Of a stretch of DNA of 33,520 nt, positions 14,546 to 22,078 are shown in pieces. Under the pieces are notes generated by a model. The model did no database searches, had not been told where the DNA came from, and saw only the letters and a list, made by a program, of their open reading frames with translations. The stretch lies in assembly GCA_964413365.1 (NCBI GenBank), contig CAYPRM010000016.1:1-33520 (forward strand), in the 5' to 3' direction. Each line of letters begins with the position of its first letter. The first letter of the stretch is position 1. Made by a program: the position numbers and the translations under genes. Origin of the DNA: RGIG4608 sp964413365 (GTDB lineage: Bacteria; Bacillota; Clostridia; Oscillospirales; CAG-272).

Positions 14546-16867
14546 ATGAAGATAAAGGAAATAAGCATTATACAGTTTGGAAAGCTCCGCAATCTGACCA
14601 TTTCCCCGAGTGAGGGAATGAATGTCATATTCGGTCAGAACGAGTCGGGAAAATCCACCCTGCTCGCCTTTATAAAATTCGTGCTCTACGGGCTTGCAAG
14701 GAGATCTCCGAGTATTCCCGTCGGTGAGCGCGAGCGTGCAATCTCTTGGGGCAGCGGTACGGCGGCAGGCTCGCTGACCGTTGAGGACGCGGACGGCAGG
14801 ATCTACCGCATTGAGCGTATCGGGCGCGAGAGCGCAAAGGGCACTTACGCTGACAAGGTGCGTATTCTTGACGGTGAGAGCGGCGAGGAGGTCTTTTCGG
14901 GCGAGATCCCGGGGGAGCATTTTCTGGGAATTCCTGCACAGGCTTACGACAGCATGTGCAACGTCAAGCAGCTTGAGACCTCACTTGTCAACGGTGAGGC
15001 GGTGCGCGGCGTTATCGAGGATCTGCTGTCCTCGGGCGACGAGAGCACGAGCGTTCAGGGTGCGCTCAAGCTCCTTGATACGGAGCGGCGCAGGCTGCTG
15101 CACTCGAACGGCCGCGGCGGACTCGTTTACGAGAGTCAATGCCGTGTTGAGTCGCTTCGTGCGGAGCTTCGCGCAGCGGTATCAAGTGAAAATGAGTTGA
15201 TCAAAAATCAGGACGAGATAGAAACGGTCGATGCGTCCATCGCCGAGGCGAAGCGTGAATTTGAGCTTGCTCAGAGACTTTGCGACGCTCACGATGATGT
15301 GATCAGACTTGAAAAATTCAAGTCGCTCCGCGAAGTGAAGGCAAGACTCGCAGGCAGGCGTGCGGAGCTTGGCGCGCTCGTGTGCGGCTCGGGCGTCAGT
15401 GCAGAGCTTGCAAGCTACGAGGTCGCGGCGCGTCTTGGCTCTGCTTCCGACTCTTTGGAGCGTGCGGCAAGTGGCGTCTGTGAGCTTGAGCGTGAGCTTG
15501 AGGATGCGACGCGTGAACTTGCAGAGGTAACGGACGCCAACATTGACGGACTCTCCGAGCTTCTTGAGGAGCACGCATCGCCGAGAAGTGCGATATCGTA
15601 TTTTGAGGCAAAGAAAAAGAAAAGATCCACCTCGTCATTCCTCACCGTGGCGTTCGGCGCGGCAGGTGGTGTGCTATTGGCGTTTGCGGCTGTGCTTTCA
15701 TTCATGATGAACAATATCCCCGGTGGCGCGACTGTCGCGTTTATCGGTATACTGCTCGTCGGTGCGGCTGCCGTGTTCCTCAGGCAGATGCGATCCTCGA
15801 GTGCGGAGCTGGCGGAATTCTGCTCGCTTATGGGAGTTGAGGTCAACGACGCAGACGCCGACGATATGCTCGCAAGGCTCGAGAGCTTTTCCGACGGCAG
15901 GGCGAGAATGAGCAGGTGCTCAAACCTCGTCGAGAGTGCAAAATTCCGCCTCTCCGCTGCCCGTGATACGCTTGCCGAGGAAAGAGAGCGCGCGTCGGGG
16001 CTTCTGCTGACTCTCGGAGTCGTGCTCGGAGGCGTATCGGACGGTGAAGCGGTGGCGAAAATGCGTGAGCTATCCGCGCAGATGGGGGCGTTCCTTACGC
16101 GCCGTGGCGAGCTGGAGAGCGGCATCTCAAGGGATGAGGCGATCATCGCATCCCTTGGATCCGAACTATCACGCTTCAATGAGCGCGATATAAGGGCGAG
16201 AATATCCCCCGAGCTTGAGCAAAGGCTCGTCGGCGCATCCATTGAGGAGCTGAAAAGCACGCGCGACGCCGCATTTAAGCGCTCGAACAACCTCTCGCAA
16301 TACAAGGCAGGGATCGAGCGAAATCTTGCGTCCGCAGGCATAAGAAGGAAGTCGCAGGAGATCTTCCCCGAGCTTGAGGTGGAGGAGGAAAGGCTCGCGT
16401 CCCTGAATCTCCGCCTCTCGGCTGTCAAGCTCGCCGCGGAGAGCCTTCAGATGGCGTCGACCACTCTAAAGCGCGACCTCACGCCCAAGATCCGCGCCCG
16501 TGCGCAGGAGCTTCTGGCGAGAATAACCGACGGAAAATATACGGAAATTTATATCAGCGATAGCCTCGGCATTTCCCTGCTCGCAGAGGGCGAGGTCAGA
16601 AATATCGAGGTGCTCAGCCGCGGTGGGCTTGACGCCGCATATCTCGCGGTAAGGCTCGCGCTGATCGAAACGCTCACCGAGAGCGCAAATCCGCCGCTTT
16701 TTATGGACGAATGTCTGTCCCAGCTTGACGATGACCGCGCACGCGGAGTTCTCAGGGCGGTCGCGGAGTACGCAAGGACCGCGCAGTGCATCCTGCTCAC
16801 CTGCCAATCCCGTGATCTCCGACTTGCACAGGAGATGTTCGGCAGCGTCAATGTTGTGGAGCTGTGA
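14546..16867 (+). CDS. SbcC/YhaN-like SMC-type ATPase with two membrane segments
   Basis: 773 residues. The N-terminal ATPase half has Walker A GQNESGKST at residues 30-38; the C-terminal half has the signature LSRGG (from 690) and Walker B PLFMDE (Asp721, Glu722) with the D-loop LSQLDDD. Between them is a long charged coiled coil, interrupted by two hydrophobic helices at about residues 365-388 and 395-412 that follow KKKKRSTSS. The Rad50/SbcC zinc hook CxxC is not seen; the hairpin sits where the hook would be, as in YhaN relatives. So the complex may be tethered to the membrane at the tip of its coiled coil (inference). The chosen ATG gives the canonical MKIKEISIIQFG start with AGGA upstream. 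Confidence 0.82.
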   Translation: MKIKEISIIQFGKLRNLTISPSEGMNVIFGQNESGKSTLLAFIKFVLYGLARRSPSIPVGERERAISWGSGTAAGSLTVEDADGRIYRIERIGRESAKGTYADKVRILDGESGEEVFSGEIPGEHFLGIPAQAYDSMCNVKQLETSLVNGEAVRGVIEDLLSSGDESTSVQGALKLLDTERRRLLHSNGRGGLVYESQCRVESLRAELRAAVSSENELIKNQDEIETVDASIAEAKREFELAQRLCDAHDDVIRLEKFKSLREVKARLAGRRAELGALVCGSGVSAELASYEVAARLGSASDSLERAASGVCELERELEDATRELAEVTDANIDGLSELLEEHASPRSAISYFEAKKKKRSTSSFLTVAFGAAGGVLLAFAAVLSFMMNNIPGGATVAFIGILLVGAAAVFLRQMRSSSAELAEFCSLMGVEVNDADADDMLARLESFSDGRARMSRCSNLVESAKFRLSAARDTLAEERERASGLLLTLGVVLGGVSDGEAVAKMRELSAQMGAFLTRRGELESGISRDEAIIASLGSELSRFNERDIRARISPELEQRLVGASIEELKSTRDAAFKRSNNLSQYKAGIERNLASAGIRRKSQEIFPELEVEEERLASLNLRLSAVKLAAESLQMASTTLKRDLTPKIRARAQELLARITDGKYTEIYISDSLGISLLAEGEVRNIEVLSRGGLDAAYLAVRLALIETLTESANPPLFMDECLSQLDDDRARGVLRAVAEYARTAQCILLTCQSRDLRLAQEMFGSVNVVEL

Positions 16868-16921
16868 AGCCGTAAGAGCGAATGTCGGATAAAGCAATAA
16901 AAAAGATGTAGTTAAGATCAA

Positions 16922-16949
16922 GAAAACCACGCTTTCGCGTGGTTTTTTT
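16922..16949. terminator. Bidirectional terminator, copy 2 of a repeated hairpin
   Basis: GAAAACCACGC, loop TTTC, GCGTGG and seven T residues, between the convergent YhaN-like and spoIVB genes. The same hairpin as at 441-468 and 28391-28426. Confidence 0.85.
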
Positions 16950-16952
16950 GAT

Positions 16953-18143
16953 TTATGCGGCGTTTTTGACGGTGGCAGGTGTCATGGCGGCGAGCATATT
17001 CTCGACGAAGATCCCGTATCCCGTTTTGGGATCGCTCACAAGAACGTGCGTTACCGCTCCGACGAGCTTGCCGTTCTGGATTATCGGGCTACCGCTCATG
17101 CCCTGAACGATCCCGCCCGTCGCCGCACAAAGTCGCTCATCCGTAACCGTAACGGTGAAACATTTATTGCCCGTCGCGCCGCGATTTATTGCGGAAATGC
17201 TCACGCTGTATTCGCGTCTGACGTTGTCGTCGAGCGTGCAGATCACCGTCGCCTCGCCCTCCTTCAGCTCACCGCGAAGTCCGATCGGGTACATCTCCCC
17301 CGTTACCGTCTCAGGGATCGCCGCGAGCGTTCCGAAAACTCCGCACTCGGTGTTCCGCGAGAGCACCCCGACTCTTGAGGAATTGAAATACCCCCTCAGC
17401 TCCCCGGGCGTTCCGCGCTGTCCCTTGACGATCCCGCTCACCGTTACGCCGAGCACCTGACCGCCGATCATCTGCGTCAGCTCGCCCGATTCCTGCTCAA
17501 CGATCCCGTGTCCAAGGCCGCCAAACGTCCCGTCGGGCAGGATATAGGTCAGCGTTCCGATGCCCGCACCGCTATCCTTGAGATAGATCCCGAGAACGTT
17601 CCGCTTTTCCGCCTCGGAATATTTCGGTGAAAATTTGATCCGCCCCTCCTTGCCTGCGCGAAGATAGGTCAATTCAAGCTCCTCGCCCGACTCCGCCGCG
17701 CGTGAAAGCTCGGACGCCGAGGTGAGCGTTACGCCGTTGATTGCGATCACCGTGTCGTAAAGACGCAGACCTGCGCGATAGGCAGGGTTGCTCGCCTCGT
17801 CCTCAAACCCGACCACCGTCGCACCCTGCGTATTGAACTTCAAGCCGAACGGAATACCGCCGACGTAGACCTTAATGTCCTTCAGGCGAGCGACAGTAAC
17901 GCTCTTGACGGGGAGTGCGCCGAAAAGCTTATATTGACCGCTCGAGATGCTCGCTAAGCCGCCGATATTTCCCGATTCCACAGCCGAAGCGTCCAGCACC
18001 GCACCGAGATACGCAGGGCATCCCTCGCCGATAAAGCAGGATACCGTTCGTGGGATCGCGGCATCGAAAATACCGAAAAATGCGCCCGAAAGGAGCATCA
18101 GAACGGCGAGGATCGAGCACGCCCTCTTGATAAATACCTTCAT
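16953..18143 (-). CDS. spoIVB: SpoIVB serine peptidase
   Basis: 396 residues. SpoIVB is made in the forespore, crosses its inner membrane and cleaves SpoIVFA, which releases SpoIVFB to activate sigma-K. A signal-anchor helix (about residues 8-28) is followed by a PDZ domain (about 95-175; NPAYRAGLRLYDTVIAINGV) and the SA-clan protease domain. Catalytic residues are consistent: His212 in LGHGI, Asp335 in VTDERL and Ser350 in QGMSGSP, with the Asp-Ser spacing of 15 known for Bacillus SpoIVB. The start has AAGGAGG upstream, with a small GCCGC/GCGGC hairpin just before it. The usual neighbours recN and spo0A are not in this window. No clear sigma-F/G promoter was identified. Confidence 0.92.
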   Translation of the reverse strand: MKVFIKRACSILAVLMLLSGAFFGIFDAAIPRTVSCFIGEGCPAYLGAVLDASAVESGNIGGLASISSGQYKLFGALPVKSVTVARLKDIKVYVGGIPFGLKFNTQGATVVGFEDEASNPAYRAGLRLYDTVIAINGVTLTSASELSRAAESGEELELTYLRAGKEGRIKFSPKYSEAEKRNVLGIYLKDSGAGIGTLTYILPDGTFGGLGHGIVEQESGELTQMIGGQVLGVTVSGIVKGQRGTPGELRGYFNSSRVGVLSRNTECGVFGTLAAIPETVTGEMYPIGLRGELKEGEATVICTLDDNVRREYSVSISAINRGATGNKCFTVTVTDERLCAATGGIVQGMSGSPIIQNGKLVGAVTHVLVSDPKTGYGIFVENMLAAMTPATVKNAA

Positions 18144-18495
18144 ATTAACTTAACCTCCTTGCCGCCAACGCGGCGAAAATTTATTTATAAAATTTTATGA
18201 AAAATGATGTGTGTTAACGCTATAAATTAGTTGACAGCCTCGACGAGGGGGATTTTTTACAGAAAAAGCAACTTTTTTTGCCAAAGCCGCCGCGCTCGAT
18301 TATTGATTGAGCAAGACGGGCTACGTGCTGTGCTGCCCGTTCGTTTTCGGGAAATAGAAAAAATCAAAAAAACTCAAAAAAATTCAATTTCCCTATTTAT
18401 AATTTGCTCAAAATGTGATAAAATAAAAGTGTCAATTTTTTGATTTCTATTGATCTTATTCATTTTATGTATTTTTATGCAAGGGAGGGAAGGAT
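18144..18495. other. 352-bp AT-rich intergenic region between divergent genes
   Basis: It separates spoIVB (minus) from the nuclease-like gene (plus). Near spoIVB it holds a GCCGC-CAAC-GCGGC hairpin (18161-18174). A TTGACA at 18231 has no matching -10. TATAAT at 18398 and TAAAAT at 18419 lack good -35 partners at 17 nt, so I do not assign a promoter. A CGTTCGTTTTCGGG stretch near 18339 resembles text found around 28221. No gene is visible. Confidence 0.5.
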
Positions 18496-19230
18496 ATGCC
18501 GCAGGAACGCGAGAATCAGCCGCGCGAGCGCACGGAGCGAGTCATAACGACGTATTCCGAGCGCGGCCTACACCGCTCGCTGAAGCTGAGATATTGCCCC
18601 GACGAGTCGTTCCACGAGCTAAAGATCGGTCGCTACGTCGCCGATGCGTGCCGCGACGGCGTGATCTACGAGATACAGACGGGAGGTCTCTCGCCCCTCT
18701 CGAAAAAACTGAAATATTACCTCGAGCACACCGACCTCGACGTATGCGTGATCCGACCGATCGCAAAGGATCGCCGTATCCTCTGGCTCGATCCCGACTC
18801 GGGTGAGCTTGCCGCGACGCCGCGAATGTCCGCCAAGCACGAGACCGTTTTCTCGGGAATTTCCGAGCTGCTTTACATACGGGAGATCCTTGGTGAGCCG
18901 AGGCTCAAGATCTGCTTTTTGCTCATGGAGATCGACGAGGTGCGCCTGCTTGACGGGTACGGAAAAAACAAAAAGATCCGCGCCACCAGCGTTGATAGAC
19001 TTGCGGGCGAGATCTATTCGGAAATTTTTGTCAATACGCCGAGCGATATTGCGAGCCTCGTGATGCCGCTACTCCCCGATGACGAGCTTTTTACGCGCGA
19101 TCACCTCTCGCACACACTCGGACTTAAGGGCAGGAGGCTCTGGAGCGTGCAAAAGCTTCTTGAGGAGCTTCACCTCGTCGAAGCGAAAAGGGACGGCAAG
19201 CGTGTGCTTTTTCGTAAAATTCAAAATTAA
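18496..19230 (+). CDS. Unknown protein: PD-(D/E)XK-like nuclease domain plus C-terminal winged helix
   Basis: 244 residues; not assigned to a named family. The N-terminal half has the pattern HELKIGRYVADAC then GVIYEIQTGGLSPLSKKL: Glu41, Asp50, Glu59-x-Gln61 and Lys70/71, consistent with the E...D...ExQ/K core of PD-(D/E)XK nucleases followed by a substrate-facing helix. The C-terminal 50 residues (FTRDHLSHTLGLKGRRLWSVQKLLEELHLVEAKRDGKRVLF) read as a winged helix for DNA or RNA binding. There is no signal peptide or membrane helix. The ATG has AGGGAGGGAAGG directly upstream, so it should be well translated. It is a single-gene unit between two sporulation genes on the opposite strand, ending in a terminator. 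A sporulation or repair role would be guesswork. Confidence 0.6.
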   Translation: MPQERENQPRERTERVITTYSERGLHRSLKLRYCPDESFHELKIGRYVADACRDGVIYEIQTGGLSPLSKKLKYYLEHTDLDVCVIRPIAKDRRILWLDPDSGELAATPRMSAKHETVFSGISELLYIREILGEPRLKICFLLMEIDEVRLLDGYGKNKKIRATSVDRLAGEIYSEIFVNTPSDIASLVMPLLPDDELFTRDHLSHTLGLKGRRLWSVQKLLEELHLVEAKRDGKRVLFRKIQN

Positions 19231-19266
19231 AACCGCACGAGCGCTTCAAGATCGTGCGGTTTTTTG
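19231..19266. terminator. Bidirectional terminator between the nuclease-like gene and spoIIE
   Basis: AACCGCACGA / TCGTGCGGTT (19231-19240 with 19252-19261) followed by TTTTT; on the minus strand the stem is followed by TTAATTTTG. Confidence 0.85.
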
Positions 19267-19323
19267 ATCGAATGATACCGTATTGTCCCCCCTATTAAAA
19301 GCTTTTAGTTAGGTCGTTTTCGT

Positions 19324-21873
19324 TTACCATTTTGTTTGTTCTCTTTTGACTCTGATGACGACGACGGAGGTATCATCGCAATTCTTCATTTCGGCGCGAG
19401 CACGGCGGATGATCTGCTCGGCGATATTTTGCGGCTTTTCGTCGGCGAGGCTTGGACTTCTGAGCATTTCGCTGAGGTACTCCCATTCCTCCCCCTCTCT
19501 TGCCGCACCGTCGCTGGTCATTACGATGAGGTCGCCGTCCTCACAGGATATATCTATCTGCTTTGCGTCGAGGGCGTGCAATATTCCTATCGGCAGGCTG
19601 GGCGAGGCGAGCTTAAAGACGTTCCCCCGTCTGACGAGAAATGTAGGTGCAGCACCGCTCTTGACGAGGGACATTTCACCCGAATAGAGGTCTATCTGCA
19701 CGAGGTCGACGGTTGCGGAACATTCGTTTTCGCTCTGTGAGCTTCTTGCGCAGAGGACGCTATTGAGCATTCTGATCGACGCTTCCATTCTATTCCCTGC
19801 GCCGAGCATATTCCGCAAAAATGCGTTACACATTTCGCTCGCGAGTGCGGCGTTTCTTCCCCTCCCCATACCGTCGCTTATAAGTGCGTACAGATATCCG
19901 TTCTGATTTTCAAATATACTGACCGTGTCGCCGCAGATGCTCTCGCCCTCTCCTGCGAGCACGGAATACGCCGAGTCCGCGGAGAACGCCTGACGGGCGC
20001 TCATCTGCATATTGACGCTACCGCAGGACAGCTCGAAGGTCGGCTCGCAGAGCGGAACTCTTACGACGTCCTCAAGTCTTTCGCGGAGCTTGCGGACGTC
20101 CGCACCGCCGTCGGACAGTTCGAGTCCGCGCGCCAGAATATTGAGTTTTCTCTTGCCGAAGACGACGGCGGTATGCTCCCCGTACCCCTCCTCATTGATC
20201 GCCTGCGACACTCTCCTTGCCATTTGTCTATCGCACCTGAGCTCCTCCTCATTCTCGGCGATGGCGTCGTTCAATATCCTTGCGACGGCGTCATAATCGA
20301 GTGCAAATATCTCTGTTTTTTCATTTTGAAACGCCCTTCTCGTTGCCACGGCGCAGGCGCGGTTTATCTCATCTGTAAGCTCCCCCGCTCTCCGACAGCG
20401 CACCCTGAAGGCGGAGGGGAGCTTTTTCTCATCGACCGCTCCCGTATTATGGAGCTTTACGGTGATCTTCTTCATTATCTCAAGCGTTGAGCCGTACTCC
20501 GCGCCAAAGCAGATTTCCCGATTCTCACAGTCCCTACAGACCTTATCGAAGCTGTCCTCGCAGATATTATGCAGGTCGAGTGCCGAGGGGCGTTTTAAGC
20601 GTGTGGAGAGGTTATAGAATATCTCGGAGAGGCTTGAAAATGAATCCGAGATGGCGCGCAGGCGGTCATTTCTCTGTGCGTTTCTCCGCTCGGCGAGCAA
20701 TCCGTCCTCAAGCAGGCTCTCACCGTCCGTATTTATCCGTGATCTATCGGTATATTCAAAGAAGCTCTCGATCTCCTCGACCGTCCCCATTCTCTCCGCC
20801 GTGCAATATGTTAACGTGCCGCCGAGCAGGGTTGGCAGGAGCGTTCCAAGCTCCGCAACTCCCCCGACGTACATTCCCCAGACGAGTCCCGATATGCACG
20901 CGGCGAGTGCTCCGCCGAGCCTTGAGAGGTGCGAGACCGAGGCATAGGCGAGGGCGCAGAACGCGAGCATCGGTGCATAGCTCGGTGAGCAGGCGAGTCC
21001 GAGCACGAGCCCCTCCACAAGACCGTGAGGTATGGACCTTTTGGATGCGCGAAGGGTAAGAAGTATTCCGAGGAGCAATGGCAGGGACATACCGAGCAGA
21101 GCCGTGCCGCCCACGGCGTAGACCGCCACGGCTCTCAGGGCAAGTGCGGAGATCTCGGAGATGCGAGTGCCCGAGATGCGCCCGATCCCTCCGCCGTCAA
21201 GCTGCTCGGAAAACGCAGAGCCAAGCTCCCTCTTTTTCTCGTCGCGGTCGAACCAATACGACATCAGCCACGTTGCCGCAGGCGTTAGGAGGAGGTAGGC
21301 GACCGCACCAAAGAGGTCATAGAACCGAAATCCCCCTGCGACGATGCGCCATATTCCCGTTACGAACGTTCCGACAGCGCCGCTCATCATACGCAGATAT
21401 CTATGCTCCGAAAAGAGGTGGGAGAGGTAGGTGAGGGGATCGTCGCGGAATTTTATTTTTTCTCCGCTCTCTCCGCCGCCGTCAAGGAGCATTTTAGATG
21501 CGATACGTGCCGCGGCGCAAACGAGCGCGCCGACTATCCTCTCGAGTGCTATTCCCTCTCCCGTTATCGCGCCGACTATCACACCGACAAGCACCGCCGG
21601 TGCGTGCCTTGTCGAGGCGGCAAGGAGTGCGAAGGCGAGGGGGTGGGTGGAAAATATCATCTGACGCAGGGACAGGAGCAGTCCGAGCAGTCCGAGCACG
21701 CCCGAGCGGACACATTCCGCGCCGATGCCTCCCCTGCCCCGTTTTTTTATTTCCGATCTTGTTTTCGTTCTTGCTTCTGCTCCCGTCCGCGATCCTGCGG
21801 TGGCGTCATTTTCCCTTACATTTGCCTTTGCCGTTTCAAATTTCTGCTTTTGCATTTTTTGCATCCTTTGCAT
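19324..21873 (-). CDS. spoIIE: Stage II sporulation protein E
   Basis: About 849 residues. SpoIIE is the membrane-bound PP2C-type phosphatase that dephosphorylates SpoIIAA and so frees sigma-F in the forespore; it also binds FtsZ at the polar septum. A basic cytoplasmic start is followed by roughly ten membrane helices (about residues 60-360), a central region and a C-terminal PP2C domain. Metal-binding motifs GDTVSIF, LISDGMGRG, TSDG and CDDTSVVVI are visible. The start is uncertain: GTG 21903, ATG 21879 and ATG 21873 are in frame. AAAAGGA is 9 nt before 21873 but only 3 nt before 21879, so I chose 21873. The N-terminus encodes MQ-rich repeats (MQRMQKMQKQK). Confidence 0.92.
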   Translation of the reverse strand: MQRMQKMQKQKFETAKANVRENDATAGSRTGAEARTKTRSEIKKRGRGGIGAECVRSGVLGLLGLLLSLRQMIFSTHPLAFALLAASTRHAPAVLVGVIVGAITGEGIALERIVGALVCAAARIASKMLLDGGGESGEKIKFRDDPLTYLSHLFSEHRYLRMMSGAVGTFVTGIWRIVAGGFRFYDLFGAVAYLLLTPAATWLMSYWFDRDEKKRELGSAFSEQLDGGGIGRISGTRISEISALALRAVAVYAVGGTALLGMSLPLLLGILLTLRASKRSIPHGLVEGLVLGLACSPSYAPMLAFCALAYASVSHLSRLGGALAACISGLVWGMYVGGVAELGTLLPTLLGGTLTYCTAERMGTVEEIESFFEYTDRSRINTDGESLLEDGLLAERRNAQRNDRLRAISDSFSSLSEIFYNLSTRLKRPSALDLHNICEDSFDKVCRDCENREICFGAEYGSTLEIMKKITVKLHNTGAVDEKKLPSAFRVRCRRAGELTDEINRACAVATRRAFQNEKTEIFALDYDAVARILNDAIAENEEELRCDRQMARRVSQAINEEGYGEHTAVVFGKRKLNILARGLELSDGGADVRKLRERLEDVVRVPLCEPTFELSCGSVNMQMSARQAFSADSAYSVLAGEGESICGDTVSIFENQNGYLYALISDGMGRGRNAALASEMCNAFLRNMLGAGNRMEASIRMLNSVLCARSSQSENECSATVDLVQIDLYSGEMSLVKSGAAPTFLVRRGNVFKLASPSLPIGILHALDAKQIDISCEDGDLIVMTSDGAAREGEEWEYLSEMLRSPSLADEKPQNIAEQIIRRARAEMKNCDDTSVVVIRVKREQTKW

Positions 21874-21996
21874 CTTCATCAGTCCTTTTATATGTATTTT
21901 CACCTAATTTTACACCTATACGGTCAAAAAATCGGTCGAAGCGGGGCACGGCGGCGGATTTTTCAATCTTTTTGGCTCACTTTTTCAAAAAAACTA

Positions 21997-22025
21997 TTGC
22001 ATATTTTCATAAATGGTGATAAAAT
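21997..22025 (+). promoter_or_regulatory. Likely sigma-A promoter of the three-part fusion gene
   Basis: TTGCAT (21997-22002), 17-nt spacer, TAAAAT (22020-22025), 53 nt before the ATG. Confidence 0.6.
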
Positions 22026-22078
22026 TATGATGTAGTATCATGGAACATTATACAACTCTTCAAAAAGGAGATACATAA

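Noticed and set aside
18144..18260. Sigma-G/sigma-F promoter upstream of spoIVB
   Set aside because: CATCATT and CATAAAA stretches on the minus strand only loosely resemble the CATnnTA -10 and have no clear partner.
21934..21940. Spo0A box upstream of spoIIE
   Set aside because: GGTCGAA differs from the TGNCGAA core at its first base, and no sigma-A promoter with suitable spacing was found nearby, so the match may be chance.
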